Below are positions 53,475-64,000 of a stretch of DNA of 64,000 nt, in pieces; the stretch's first letter is position 1, and each line of letters starts with the position of its first letter. The stretch is taken from NCBI GenBank assembly GCA_001724275.1, contig MEDZ01000002.1:124001-188000 (forward strand). The letters are read 5' to 3'. The notes beneath the pieces are model-generated. The model did no database searches, had not been told where the DNA came from, and saw only the letters and a list, made by a program, of their open reading frames with translations. The translations under genes and the position numbers were made by a program. This stretch comes from Gemmatimonadetes bacterium SCN 70-22 (GTDB lineage Bacteria; Gemmatimonadota; Gemmatimonadetes; Gemmatimonadales; Gemmatimonadaceae).

Positions 53475-55544
53475 TCAGCCGACGGATGGCTCGAAGCCCA
53501 GCCGGTCCCTGAATGGGGCGAGCGCCTCGCGCCGTGCCGCAGTCGCCTCCTGCCAGATCGTCCAGAAGACCGTCTGCACGTCGAAGGGGATGTTGGTCTC
53601 CAACTGTTCGAACAGGTCGAAGAGCGCGTCGGCCACGTCGAGCGCCTCGGGGGAGTGATCCCCCGACAGCTGGGCGACGGCGCGCAGGAGGGCGACGACG
53701 ATCACCCCGCGCAGCGACTCCTCGCCCGAGGCGAGTCGCTCCATCTCGTCGGGCGTCAGGCAGCGTGGAAGGAGCTGCCGCCGCAGCTGGTGGCGAATGG
53801 CGCGGCGCGGGCGCTCGGGGAAGTCGGCCAGCGGGATGCGCCAGATGCGCGCATCCTCGTCTTCCATGTCGGTCACGTCGCAGGTGATCTCGCTCGCACG
53901 GCGGTCGACCACGGCCACGCGGAAGCGGCGCGCCCTCCCCGTATCTCGCGAGGTCACGGTGACGCGGTCGCCGGTGATCTCGGCGAAGACGGCGTTGGCC
54001 GACAGGTGCCCATCGGGTTCGACGCCGAGGGCCACGAGGGCGGCGGCGGCCGCGGCCGTGCGGGCCGCGGCGTCGGGGCCGCTCGTCAGGCGCTGGTAGA
54101 CGTCCTCCCCCGTCCCCGTGGCCGGATCGTTGCTCTTCGCCAGCCGCAACGTCGCGCGCAGCTTCGCCTCGAGGCGGGGCGCCTCGCCGCTCAGGGCGAT
54201 GGCGCGGGCGGCGTAGCGCAATACCTGCTGCGGCTCGAGTCCGCCGATGTCGTCGAAGAACCAGGCGCAGGAGGTGAACATGCGGAGCGCGTCCCGCTCC
54301 ATCTCCAGCAACTCGGCGGCGCGGTGCTGGTCGCCGTGCGAGGCATCCGCCAGCCGCAACGCGGTGAAGGCGTGGCGCGCATCGGCATCGCGGCTCACCG
54401 CCTCGCCATAGGCGTCGCGCACCGCCCACACGTCGCCCCACAGCGGGGCCCCGTCACGCACAAAGATGGCGTGCAGCTCCGCCGAGAGGGCATTCAGCCC
54501 GTCGCGCAGCGGGGTGCGCCACGCCTGGCTGGGGTAGCGCACCCCGTCCAGCCGGCAACCGCAATCCGAGCGCCACCGCTCCACACCGTGGGCGCAGCTC
54601 CACGTCGTGGGGGCGACCAGTGCCACGTCGTGCGTCGCGGGATGCCGGGCGAGGAACGAGGCGAAGTTCTCCACCCGCACCCCTTCGTGCGCCAGGAGCT
54701 CCACGACGCGGGCCAGCGCCATCTCGGCGAACTTGTGGTGATGTCCGTACGTCTCGCCATCGGTCGCCATCGCGACCAGGTGAGGCGTCTCGTCGCCAGG
54801 CGCGCGCCGTGCCCCGAACGGAGGGTCGTCGGGCAACGCCGCGTCGGGCGCGACCGCGAGGATCTCTCGTGCCCAGTGGGTCGCATCGCCCACCAGGCCG
54901 CCGAAGGCGATCCCGTGCGACAGGTCGCCGTGGTACGTGCAGAGGGCGATCGTCCGTCCGTTCGCCGTGGTGTAGCGCCCCGGCAGGCCGTTGGGCGGGC
55001 GCTGCGTCACCTGGTACGGGGCGACAATGGTGAAGCGGATCCCTTCCTGCGCCAGGACGTCCAGCGTCTCGTCGTCGACCGCGGTCTCGGGAAGCCAGAA
55101 CCCCTCCGGGTCGCGCCCGAACCGCCGTCGGAAGTCGGTGATCCCCCACCGTACCTCGGTCACCTTGTCGCGGCGCGAGGCGAGCGGAAGGATGACGTGA
55201 TGGTAGGGATGGGCCAGGGCGTTGCCGTGCCCCCCTAAGCGCCGACAGCTTTCCCGATCGGCGGCGAGGATGGCGCGATACGTCGTCGGGGAGGCCTGTT
55301 CGAGCCACGTGAACAGCGTTGGCCCCACGTTGAACGACAGCCGCTCGAGCGTGTTGACGATCCGCGCGATCCGCCCCTGCCCCCCCGCGACGCGCGCCGC
55401 GACCACCGCGCGGTAGCACTCGCGCTCGATGCGGTCGTTCCAGTCATGGTACGGGGCCGCCGACGCCTCGGCCTCGATCTCGTCGAAGAACGGGTGCTCG
55501 CGCGGCGGCTGGTAGAAGTGGCCGTGGATGACGACGGAGCGCAT
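53475..55544 (-). CDS. GH57-fold protein with DUF3536 (glucan-modifying)
   Basis: 689 residues, cytoplasmic. N-terminal GH57 barrel: VVIHGHFYQPPREHPF (His of motif 1), HPYHHVILPLASRRDK, FWLPETAVDDETLDVL (candidate nucleophile Glu) and ATDGETYGHHHKFAEMALAR (acid Asp and Glu), followed by the DUF3536 C-terminal domain. Members sit in glycogen loci and probably cleave or transfer alpha-glucans; the reaction is not established. It begins nine bases after the branching enzyme stop, so the two are coupled. ATG 55544. Confidence 0.9.
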   Translation of the reverse strand: MRSVVIHGHFYQPPREHPFFDEIEAEASAAPYHDWNDRIERECYRAVVAARVAGGQGRIARIVNTLERLSFNVGPTLFTWLEQASPTTYRAILAADRESCRRLGGHGNALAHPYHHVILPLASRRDKVTEVRWGITDFRRRFGRDPEGFWLPETAVDDETLDVLAQEGIRFTIVAPYQVTQRPPNGLPGRYTTANGRTIALCTYHGDLSHGIAFGGLVGDATHWAREILAVAPDAALPDDPPFGARRAPGDETPHLVAMATDGETYGHHHKFAEMALARVVELLAHEGVRVENFASFLARHPATHDVALVAPTTWSCAHGVERWRSDCGCRLDGVRYPSQAWRTPLRDGLNALSAELHAIFVRDGAPLWGDVWAVRDAYGEAVSRDADARHAFTALRLADASHGDQHRAAELLEMERDALRMFTSCAWFFDDIGGLEPQQVLRYAARAIALSGEAPRLEAKLRATLRLAKSNDPATGTGEDVYQRLTSGPDAAARTAAAAAALVALGVEPDGHLSANAVFAEITGDRVTVTSRDTGRARRFRVAVVDRRASEITCDVTDMEDEDARIWRIPLADFPERPRRAIRHQLRRQLLPRCLTPDEMERLASGEESLRGVIVVALLRAVAQLSGDHSPEALDVADALFDLFEQLETNIPFDVQTVFWTIWQEATAARREALAPFRDRLGFEPSVG

Positions 55545-55553
55545 GGCCTGGCC

Positions 55554-57272
<1,719 letters not shown>

Positions 57273-57275
57273 CGC

Positions 57276-58898
57276 CTAACGTCTCCAGCGCGGCGAGGCG
57301 ATGGCGCGCCGGTACAGTTCGCGATACCTCGCCTCCGACTTCTCCCAGCCGAAGTCCCGCCCCATCGCCTCCTTCATCATCGCCGTCCAGACGTGCGGGT
57401 GCAGGTAGTGGTCGATGGCCCGGGCGCAGGCGGCGATGAAGTCGGCCTGGGTGTAGTCGTCGAAGAGGAAGCCGGTGACGTTGTCTTCGATGGTGTCGGC
57501 GAGCCCCCCCACCTTGCGCGCCACCGGCAGCGTCCCGTAGCGCTGGGCGCGCATCTGCGTGAGCCCGCACGGCTCGTACTGCGACGGCATCACGATCATG
57601 TCGGCGCCGGCCAGGAGGCGGTGTTCCTGCTCCACCGTGAAGTCGGTCTGGACCCCGATGCGCCCGGGGACCAGCGCCCCCAGCTCCTCCAGGATGTCGA
57701 CGTAGCGCCGTTCCCCCTGCCCCAGGAAGATGAACTGGGCGTCGAGCGAGAGGAACCGCGGGCTGCCGAGGATCAGGTCGAGCCCCTTCTGCGCCACCAT
57801 GCGCGCGCTCATCCCGATGACCGGCGTCGTGGGGCGCTCCGGAAGACCAAAGATGCGCTGCAGCGCCGCCTTGTTCTGCTTCTTGGGCGAGAGGCGGCCA
57901 CGCGTGTAGGTGTGGGCGATGAGCGGGTCGGTCGCCGGGTTCCAGTCGACGGTGTCGATCCCGTTGAGGATCCCGACGAACCGGTCCCGCATGGCGACGA
58001 AGTGCTCGTGCAGCCCGAAGCCGCCCTTCGCGGTCCGGAGCTCGTGCGCATGGGTGGGGCTCACGGTCGTCGCCATGTCGGCGCAGGCGAGCCCCCCCTT
58101 GAGCATGTTCATGCGCCCGTACCACTCGAACATGTCGATGTTGTAGAACTCCCACGGGAGCCCCGCGTCGGCCATGGACTGCGGCGGGAAGTGCCCCTGG
58201 TAGCCGGCGTTGTGCACCGTGATCACCGACCAGGTGTTGCGGAAGAACTCGCTCCCCACGTCATACGCCCGGAGGTAGGCCGGGGCCAGCGCCGTGTGCC
58301 AGTCGTGGCAGTGCATCATCACCGGCGCCCGGGCGATCATGGGGAGGGCGTTGAGCGAAGCGAGGGCAAAGTGCGCCCACCGCCGGTCGTTGTCGCCGTA
58401 ATCGCCGCGGGCATCGCCGTAGATCCCCTCGCGCCCGAAGTAGTAGTCGTTGGCCAGGAAGTACACGCGGGGAATCCCGTGGCCGGCGCGCTCCCGCACC
58501 CCTTTCGACTCGAACAGCTGCGCCGACTCGGCGCGCGGCCCCACCTGCACCGTGTACGGTGCGCTGGCCGGGACCAGGTCACCCACCACCTCGCGCACCT
58601 GCCGGTAGAGCGGCATGATGATCGCGACCTCGAGCCCCGCCCGCACCTGCGCCTTGGCGAGGTTGGCGACCGCTTCGCCCAGCCCTCCTGTGCGGGCAAA
58701 TGGCGCGAGCTCGGCCACCACGTGCACGATGGTGACCGCCTCTCCGCCAGCCGCAACCAGCGGATACGCGCGCGCCGGCGCGGGGCGCTTCGCCGAACGC
58801 TTCGGCGTGCCACCGCCCGCGTCGTCCCCCGGCGTCCGCGGACGCCGTTTCGCCGCCGCGGGCGCCCCCTGCTCCGCACTTCGCTTGCGCGCTGCCAT
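57276..58898 (-). CDS. glgA: glycogen synthase
   Basis: 540 residues, GT5 family, transferring glucose from ADP- or UDP-glucose to the growing alpha-1,4-glucan. Landmarks: ELAPFARTGGLGEAVANL (the usual Lys of KTGGL is Arg), VMMHCHDWHTALAPAYLR, ITVHNAGYQGHFP, GILNGIDTVDWNPATDP, IGMSARMVAQKGLDLI and SQYEPCGLTQMRAQRYG. The first 55 residues are a basic, Ala/Pro/Arg-rich extension absent from typical enzymes, of unknown role. ATG 58898; glgP ends nine bases upstream. TAG stop in GCCTAACG. Confidence 0.95.
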   Translation of the reverse strand: MAARKRSAEQGAPAAAKRRPRTPGDDAGGGTPKRSAKRPAPARAYPLVAAGGEAVTIVHVVAELAPFARTGGLGEAVANLAKAQVRAGLEVAIIMPLYRQVREVVGDLVPASAPYTVQVGPRAESAQLFESKGVRERAGHGIPRVYFLANDYYFGREGIYGDARGDYGDNDRRWAHFALASLNALPMIARAPVMMHCHDWHTALAPAYLRAYDVGSEFFRNTWSVITVHNAGYQGHFPPQSMADAGLPWEFYNIDMFEWYGRMNMLKGGLACADMATTVSPTHAHELRTAKGGFGLHEHFVAMRDRFVGILNGIDTVDWNPATDPLIAHTYTRGRLSPKKQNKAALQRIFGLPERPTTPVIGMSARMVAQKGLDLILGSPRFLSLDAQFIFLGQGERRYVDILEELGALVPGRIGVQTDFTVEQEHRLLAGADMIVMPSQYEPCGLTQMRAQRYGTLPVARKVGGLADTIEDNVTGFLFDDYTQADFIAACARAIDHYLHPHVWTAMMKEAMGRDFGWEKSEARYRELYRRAIASPRWRR

Positions 58899-58906
58899 CC
58901 CCTACC

Positions 58907-61063
58907 TCATCCGATCGGTGGATCGTCGCCCTGCACCTCCCCGTGCATCGCGGGGGCGTAATACGCGTTGGCGTAGTTCTGGACCATGCGTCGCGACGTG
59001 AACCGCTGCCCGGCCACCCGGATCGCGTGCTTCATCTTCTGGATCCACCCGTGCGGCAGCCCGCGCTCGTCCCGCTCGTAGTACAGCGGCACCACCTGCT
59101 CCTCCAGGAGCGAGTAGAATCGCTCGGCATCCCACTCGTCAGGCGTGGCCCGCGACGACGCCGGCGGAATGGCCCAGCCGTTCAGTCCATCGTACCCCTC
59201 GTGCCACCACCCGTCGAGGGTCGACAGCTGCGGCACGCCATTCAGCGCCGCCTTCATCCCGCTCGTTCCGCTGGCCTCCATCGGCACGCGCGGGAGGTTC
59301 AGCCAGACATCGACCCCCTGCACGAGGCGATGCGCGAGGTGCAGGTCGTAGTCCTCGATGAACGCCACCCGCCCTTCGAGCTGCGGGTCGCGGGTGAAGC
59401 CGTACACGGTGCGCAGGACCTCCTTGCCCGGCGTGTCGGCCGGGTGCGCCTTGCCGGCGAAGATGAGCTGCACCGCGCGCGTGTTGTCCACGAGGAGCGC
59501 GCGCAACCGCTCGACGTTCGAGAAGACGAGGTCGGCCCGCTTGTACGTCGCAAAGCGGCGGGCGAAACCGATCGTCAGCGCGTTCGGATTGAGCAGCGTC
59601 CCCGCCCCGACCACGTGCGTGGCCTCCTTCCAGTGCCGCGCCCACCGCCTCCGCGCCTGCTCGCGCACGAAGTTCAGGAGCTCGGTCTTGAGCGCGAGGT
59701 GCGTCGACCAGAGGCGATGGTCGTCCAGCTCCAGCACCTCTTCCCACATCGCCGGATCCTCGACGCGACTCCCCCACTGGTGGCCGAAGTGATGGTCGAA
59801 GAGCTCCATCATCTCCTTCGACATCCACGTGGCCTTGTGCACGCCGTTCGTCACGTGGCCGATCGGCACCCGACCCACGTCGCGATCGGGCCACAGCGGC
59901 GCCCAGATCTGGCGCGAGACCTCGCCATGCCGCCGGGCCACCCCGTTCACGTATCTCGACAGGCGCAACGCACAGACGGTCATGTGGAAGCGCCCGTGCT
60001 CCTCCGTGGGGTGCTGCCCGATCCCGAGGAACTGCTCGCGCGAGATCTGCATCTCGTCCCACATCGCCCCAGCGCACTGCTCCACCTGGTCGAAGGAGAA
60101 GGTGTCGTGGCCGGCCGGCACGGGGGTGTGCGTGGTGAAGATGCTCGAGGCGCGCACCTGCGCGACCGCCTCCTCGTACGAGTGCCCCGCGACGACCAGC
60201 TCCCGCAGCCGCTCGACGTGCATGAAGGCGGCATGCCCCTCGTTGGCGTGCCAGGCCGCGGGCGAGTATCCGAGGGCGCGCAGCACGCGCACCCCGCCCA
60301 CGCCAAGGATCCACTCCTGCCGGAGCCGCACGTCGGGTCCTCCGGTGTACAGCCTTGAGGTCAGCTCACGATCGGCAGGATCGTTCTGCTCGAGATCCGA
60401 ATCGAGGAGGATGACCGGGACGCGCCCGACGTTCATCCGCCACGCGGCAAGGTGGATGTCGCGACCAAAGGTCGGCAGCGCAGCCAGCCACGGATCCCTG
60501 CCCGGCAGCGCCACCCGCTCGAGCGGCGTGTTGACCACGTCGAAGCGCTCTTCCGAATCCTCCTGCCAGCCGTCCAGGCGGAGCTTCTGGTCGAAGTACC
60601 CGTTCTTGTAGTACAGTCCCACGCCGATGAGCGGGACCCCCAGGTCGGACGACGACTTGCAGTGGTCGCCGGCCAGCACGCCGAGCCCTCCCGAATAGAT
60701 CGGGACGGAGTTGTGGAGCCCGAACTCCGCGCAGAAATACGCGATCGTCTTGCCGCGCTGCGACTGGTGGTGGGTGCTGAACCAGGTGTCGTCGAACGAC
60801 TGGTCACGCCGGAAGTCCTGCATGACCCGGTCGTACAGGTCCAGGAACTGCGGCTCGCGCGCAAGCTTGCTCAAGCGAGCCGGCTCGACGCGCCGAAGGA
60901 CGGCGATGGGATTGTGCCGCGTGAGGTGCCAGAGCGGTTCGTCGATCATCGAGAACAGCTGCCGGGCGGCACGGCTCCAGCTCCACGACAGGTTCGTGGC
61001 AACGGCCCCGAGCCCTTCGATCCGCTCGGGGAGGTACGGGATCTTGTCGCGATCAACAGACAT
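58907..61063 (-). CDS. glgP: alpha-glucan phosphorylase
   Basis: 718 residues of the short (TIGR02094) phosphorylase type. FCAEFGLHNSVPIYSGGLGV and HANEGHAAFMHVERLRELV mark the N-terminal half, GFARRFATYKRADLVF the sugar-binding loop, and PRVPMEASGTSGMKAALNG, with the PLP Lys block and GTSGMK, the C-terminal half. It releases glucose-1-phosphate from glycogen. ATG 61063 is chosen; ATG 61075 is nearly as good. First gene of the glycogen operon glgP-glgA-branching enzyme-GH57/DUF3536, so synthesis and breakdown are made together. Confidence 0.93.
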   Translation of the reverse strand: MSVDRDKIPYLPERIEGLGAVATNLSWSWSRAARQLFSMIDEPLWHLTRHNPIAVLRRVEPARLSKLAREPQFLDLYDRVMQDFRRDQSFDDTWFSTHHQSQRGKTIAYFCAEFGLHNSVPIYSGGLGVLAGDHCKSSSDLGVPLIGVGLYYKNGYFDQKLRLDGWQEDSEERFDVVNTPLERVALPGRDPWLAALPTFGRDIHLAAWRMNVGRVPVILLDSDLEQNDPADRELTSRLYTGGPDVRLRQEWILGVGGVRVLRALGYSPAAWHANEGHAAFMHVERLRELVVAGHSYEEAVAQVRASSIFTTHTPVPAGHDTFSFDQVEQCAGAMWDEMQISREQFLGIGQHPTEEHGRFHMTVCALRLSRYVNGVARRHGEVSRQIWAPLWPDRDVGRVPIGHVTNGVHKATWMSKEMMELFDHHFGHQWGSRVEDPAMWEEVLELDDHRLWSTHLALKTELLNFVREQARRRWARHWKEATHVVGAGTLLNPNALTIGFARRFATYKRADLVFSNVERLRALLVDNTRAVQLIFAGKAHPADTPGKEVLRTVYGFTRDPQLEGRVAFIEDYDLHLAHRLVQGVDVWLNLPRVPMEASGTSGMKAALNGVPQLSTLDGWWHEGYDGLNGWAIPPASSRATPDEWDAERFYSLLEEQVVPLYYERDERGLPHGWIQKMKHAIRVAGQRFTSRRMVQNYANAYYAPAMHGEVQGDDPPIG

Positions 61064-61191
61064 GGCTGGCAACATAGCGAGGCCCGGCAGCGAGCCGAAA
61101 CCGCTCCGCTGGTCACGCCACGCGCCGGCGCAGGTACCCCATCTGGTCGGCCGCGAGCGGTGCGCGACGGGCGGCAACCATGAGCTGCCGC

Positions 61192-62787
61192 TCAGGCCTC
61201 GGCTCCCAGGTGCACTCGCCGCTCTACCTCCGCGAACCTGTCGCGCGCCACAGGGTCGCTCCCCAGCAGCGACACGACGATCCCCACCGCGAACGAGAGC
61301 GGGATGGTGATCAACGCCGGGTTCTTGAGGGGGAACAGCGCGCTTTCCGCCTCGAGGATGTCGACCTGGACGGTGGGCGACAGGTAGATGAGGAGAAGGG
61401 TCGAGATCGTCCCGACCAGCATGCTCGTCACGACGCCACGCGTGGTGCACCCGCGCCAGAAGATGGAGAGGAGGAGCGCCGGGAAGTTGGCGCTGGCAGC
61501 GATGGCGAAGGCCAGCGAGACCATGAAGGCGACGTTCTGCCCCTTGAAGGTGATCCCGAGGAAGACGGCGATGATCCCGAGGGCAACGGTCGCGATGCGG
61601 GCCACCCGGAGCTGCTCGATGGGGGTCGCCTCGCCCTTTCGGGCGACGCTCACCCAGAGGTCGTGCGAGAGCGCCGCCGCCCCCGACAGGGTGAGGCCGG
61701 CGACCACGGCGAGGATGGTGGCAAAGGCCACGGCGGCGATGAAGCCGAGGAAGGGCGTCCCCCCCAACGTCTCGGCCAACAGCGGAGCCGCCATGTTCCC
61801 CCCCTTGTCCACCGCCAGGATCGTCTCGGGGGTGACGAGGACCATCGCACCGAAGCCGAGGATGAAGGTCATGAGGTAGAAGAAGCCGATGAGCCCCGTG
61901 GCGTAGAAGACCGACTTCCGTGCGGCCTGGGCATCGGGCACGGTGTAGAACCGCATGAGGATGTGGGGAAGCCCGGCCGTCCCGAACATCAGCGCCATTC
62001 CGAGTGAAACGGCATCCCAGGGGTTGGAAACGAGCCTTCCTGGCGCCAGTACCGCGTCACCATAGCGTGATGCCGCCGCACTGAAGAGGGAAAGCGGGCT
62101 GAAGTTGAACTCGGCCAACACCATAAATGCGAGGATGGTCGCCCCCCCCAGCAGGAGGACCGCCTTCACGATCTGCACCCACGTGGTCGCGATCATCCCG
62201 CCGAACAGGACGTAGGCGATCATCGCGGCTCCCACCACCACGATGGCCGTCTCGTAGCTGAGGCCGAACATCAGCTTGATCAGCCCGCCGGCGCCGACCA
62301 TCTGGGCGATCAGGTAGAAGATCACCGTCGCCAGCGTCCCGAGCGCGGCGGCGATACGGACGGGCGTCTGGCGCAGCCGCGCGGCGACGACGTCGGCGAA
62401 GGTGTATTTCCCGAGGTTCCGCAGCGGCTCGGCGATGAGGAAGAGGACCACGGGCCAGCCGACCAGCCATCCGGTCGAGTAGATCAGCCCATCGAATCCG
62501 GTGGTCGACACCAGCCCCGCGATCCCCAGGAACGAGGCCGCGGACATGTAATCGCCCGCGAGGGCGAAGCCGTTCTGCCCCGCCGAGATGACGCGCCCCG
62601 CCGCGTAGAAATCCTCGGTGGTGCGGGTACGCCTGGCCGCCCAGTAGGTGATGCCGAGGGTGAGCGCGATGAAGACGAAGAAGAAGGCCATCGCGACGGA
62701 GTTGGGCTCGCCGATGGCCGTGGCGTGCGCCGCCGAGTCGGCAGGCGCAACCCCCGCCCGCAGCAGCGCATGGAGGGCAATGCTCAT
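61192..62787 (-). CDS. actP: acetate permease ActP-like sodium symporter
   Basis: 531 residues, about 13 membrane helices. Family sequence: AMAFFFVFIALTLGITYWAA, TEDFYAAGRVISAGQNGFAL, GDYMSAASFLGIAGLVST, MALMFGTAGLPHILMRFYTV and FAIAASANFPALLLSIFWR. These are hallmarks of cation/acetate symporters (SSS family). The start ATG overlaps the DUF485 gene stop by four bases, the normal yjcH-actP arrangement. It should take up acetate or other short monocarboxylates. The final residues are hydrophilic. Confidence 0.93.
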   Translation of the reverse strand: MSIALHALLRAGVAPADSAAHATAIGEPNSVAMAFFFVFIALTLGITYWAARRTRTTEDFYAAGRVISAGQNGFALAGDYMSAASFLGIAGLVSTTGFDGLIYSTGWLVGWPVVLFLIAEPLRNLGKYTFADVVAARLRQTPVRIAAALGTLATVIFYLIAQMVGAGGLIKLMFGLSYETAIVVVGAAMIAYVLFGGMIATTWVQIVKAVLLLGGATILAFMVLAEFNFSPLSLFSAAASRYGDAVLAPGRLVSNPWDAVSLGMALMFGTAGLPHILMRFYTVPDAQAARKSVFYATGLIGFFYLMTFILGFGAMVLVTPETILAVDKGGNMAAPLLAETLGGTPFLGFIAAVAFATILAVVAGLTLSGAAALSHDLWVSVARKGEATPIEQLRVARIATVALGIIAVFLGITFKGQNVAFMVSLAFAIAASANFPALLLSIFWRGCTTRGVVTSMLVGTISTLLLIYLSPTVQVDILEAESALFPLKNPALITIPLSFAVGIVVSLLGSDPVARDRFAEVERRVHLGAEA

Positions 62788-63050
62788 CGGCTGATCTCCG
62801 AGAGCTCGCGATCGTAGTGCGTATTGGCCCAGCGCACGTACACCCAGGTGAGGAGCCAGCTCACGACGATCACCAGCGCGCCGAGGAGGATCCCCAGGCT
62901 CAGCCCCGGCGCGACCAGCGTTCCCATCAGCGCCTTGTCGAAGGCGATGAGGAGGATGAAGCCGAAATAGAGGACGATCATCGCCACGGTGAGCGAGATC
63001 GCGAAGCGGGTGCGCCGGGCCGCGAGGGCGCGGAGGCGGGCATCACTCAT
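62784..63050 (-). CDS. yjcH: DUF485 small membrane protein (YjcH)
   Basis: 88 residues with two membrane helices (FAISLTVAMIVLYFGFILLI and LSLGILLGALVIVVSWLLTW) and the DUF485 ending YVRWANTHYDRELSEI. Always found with ActP-type symporters, whose partner it is thought to be. ATG 63050; the repeat array GAGAAGAC begins directly upstream and no ribosome site is visible, which is unusual since the array on this strand reads CTCGTCTT. Confidence 0.92.
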   Translation of the reverse strand: MSDARLRALAARRTRFAISLTVAMIVLYFGFILLIAFDKALMGTLVAPGLSLGILLGALVIVVSWLLTWVYVRWANTHYDRELSEISR

Positions 63051-63111
63051 GAGAAGTCGAGAAGACGAGAGGACGAGAAGACGAGAAGACGAGAAGACGA
63101 GAAGACGAGAC
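63051..63111 (+). repeat. GAGAAGAC tandem array (seven units)
   Basis: Units GAGAAGTC, GAGAAGAC, GAGAGGAC, then four GAGAAGAC and a partial eighth GAGAC, between the divergent yjcH and small-subunit genes. The largest of four related arrays in the window. Confidence 0.85.
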
Positions 63112-63126
63112 GGGCGGGGCCAACGT

Positions 63127-63184
63127 GGGGGCAGGGGGCGAGAGGGGCAAGGTGGCGAGGGGGGGAGGTGGCGAGGGGCAGGGG
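63127..63184 (+). other. G-quadruplex-prone tract on the plus strand
   Basis: Six runs of four to seven G with short A, C or T loops, e.g. GGGGGCAGGGGGCG at the start. Lies 100 bases upstream of the small-subunit gene and right beside the GAGAAGAC array; the gap 63051-63284 otherwise shows no gene. Confidence 0.5.
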
Positions 63185-63284
63185 TGTCGCGATGCGCGCC
63201 ACTCCCCCCTCGTCATCCGCGCCCCCGCCCTGCATGTTATCCGCCGCCTTCAGGAGGCTCCGTTTACCCCGTGTGGATCATCAG

Positions 63285-63749
63285 ATGAGCGGATCGGCGC
63301 TGGCGCCGGTGCAGGCGACGTTTCGGGCAGTGGCGGAGACGGTCGTGCCCGAGATGGCGTCGCTGACACCGGACGCGTGGCGGGAAGTCGAAGCGGTGGT
63401 CGAAGCGGCGCTGGCCTCGCGCCCCGAGGCGATGCGCCGCCAGCTGGTGGCGTTCCTCCGGATCATCGAGCTTCTCCCGCTCCTCAGGCGCTTCCGCCGG
63501 TTCTCGCACCTGACCCCGCAGCAGCGCACCGCCGTCCTCCACGGGCTCGAGTCGTCGCGCCACCTCCTGGTCCGACGCGGATTCTGGGGGGTGCGGACCC
63601 TGGTCTTCATGGGGTACTACACGCGCGAAGACGTGCAGGGGGCGCTGGGCTATCGCGCGCACGCCGACGGATGGAGCGCGCGGCGCACGACCGGAGAGAT
63701 GCGGGCCGTCGCAACCGAGCCATTCGACGAGGAGTCGCGTGACCCCTGA
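63285..63749 (+). CDS. GMC-associated small subunit-like protein
   Basis: 154 residues, no signal peptide. Helical sequence VQATFRAVAETVVPEMASLT, EVEAVVEAALASRPEAMRR, LVAFLRIIELLPLLRRF, RFSHLTPQQRTAVLHGLESS and TLVFMGYYTREDVQGALGY. The spacing 55 bases before a GMC oxidoreductase gene and the FRAVAETVVP / LVFMGYYT pattern fit the gluconate 2-dehydrogenase subunit 3 group, which pairs with GMC flavoproteins. Family membership is a judgement from these features. ATG 63285; no clear ribosome site. Confidence 0.68.
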   Translation: MSGSALAPVQATFRAVAETVVPEMASLTPDAWREVEAVVEAALASRPEAMRRQLVAFLRIIELLPLLRRFRRFSHLTPQQRTAVLHGLESSRHLLVRRGFWGVRTLVFMGYYTREDVQGALGYRAHADGWSARRTTGEMRAVATEPFDEESRDP

Positions 63750-63803
63750 CCGCCGCCTCACAGCATTGGCAAGTCGACGGTCGGAATTCGCCCGGGGGAC
63801 GAC

Positions 63804-64000
63804 GTGCTGACCCGTGAATACGACATCGTCGTCATCGGCTCGGGGGCGGGAGGCGGGACGGTCGCGCAGGAGCTCGCCCCGATGGTCGCGCAGGGGGTGC
63901 GCATCCTGGTGCTCGAGCAGGGGCCGCGCCTGGGCGATCACGAGTTCACCGGGCGGGAGATCGACATGTCCGGGGCGCTGTACGAGGATGGGGGCGGCTT
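63804..64000 (+). CDS. GMC oxidoreductase, N-terminal fragment (runs off window)
   Basis: About 65 codons in view. GTG 63804 is preceded by GGGGGA at a usual distance. The FAD-binding strand-turn-helix reads YDIVVIGSGAGGGTVAQELA followed by ILVLEQGPRLGDHE, the N-terminus of GMC flavoproteins. The rest is outside. It forms a pair with the preceding small-subunit gene, the second such pair in the window (first at 47422-49805). Confidence 0.88.
   Translation, partial: MLTREYDIVVIGSGAGGGTVAQELAPMVAQGVRILVLEQGPRLGDHEFTGREIDMSGALYEDGGG

Overview
The window is about 70% G+C bacterial chromosome packed with genes and contains no rRNA, tRNA, CRISPR array, insertion sequence or phage gene that I could see. 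The mix of secreted peptidases, lipoproteins, a DUF5916 outer-membrane protein, ATP-grasp ligases and ECF sigma with SnoaL tail, together with recurring intergenic words (GCCTAACG; GAGAAGAC tandem units), suggests a Gemmatimonadota-like organism. This is inference from gene content; no marker gene here proves it.

Layout. 1-14.0 kb is a leftward block: an aldo/keto reductase-RidA fusion (cut by the left edge), an SSS symporter, a P1 (DmpA-type) peptidase, an AlkX/YcaQ-type DNA glycosylase, a C26 glutamine-amidotransferase-like hydrolase, then a tight five-gene cassette (two esterases, a classical ATP-grasp, a circularly permuted ATP-grasp, a GCS2 carboxylate-amine ligase), and a DUF6259-like glycoside hydrolase behind its own terminator. 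14.3-22.8 kb runs mostly rightward: DUF5916 barrel protein, small membrane protein, (leftward) SnoaL-like protein, GH9 glucanase, CocE-type hydrolase, DUF983 protein. 22.8-30.3 kb is mostly leftward: M19 dipeptidase homologue with an altered metal site, an orphan TonB-plug-like secreted protein, a lipoprotein, (rightward) a two-CBS protein, PH-like protein with ECF sigma factor, M28 peptidase, phosphoesterase.

30.4-40.5 kb is rightward: GCPII-like M28B peptidase, amidase, serC, serA, a Met-rich DUF305 lipoprotein and an LVIVD-repeat lipoprotein. After a bidirectional terminator come a leftward RCC1-repeat lipoprotein, a degenerate GIY-YIG protein, and a rightward pair: RidA plus a three-domain kinase/M23 peptidase/class III aminotransferase fusion. 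46.8-63.1 kb is again leftward: membrane protein, gluconate-dehydrogenase-type subunit 3 with GMC oxidoreductase, two paralogous ATP-grasp ligases, serine acetyltransferase, a four-gene glycogen cluster (GH57-DUF3536, GH57 branching enzyme, glgA, glgP) and actP-yjcH acetate uptake. The right edge starts a second small-subunit/GMC pair.

Most promising for new biology: the amidoligase cassette (6396-11588), which looks able to build and then trim or esterify a peptide-like metabolite; the tandem ATP-grasp/GMC operon (47422-52331); and the RidA plus kinase-M23-phospholyase fusion (43289-46715). Statements on function come from reading motifs; nothing was searched against a database.
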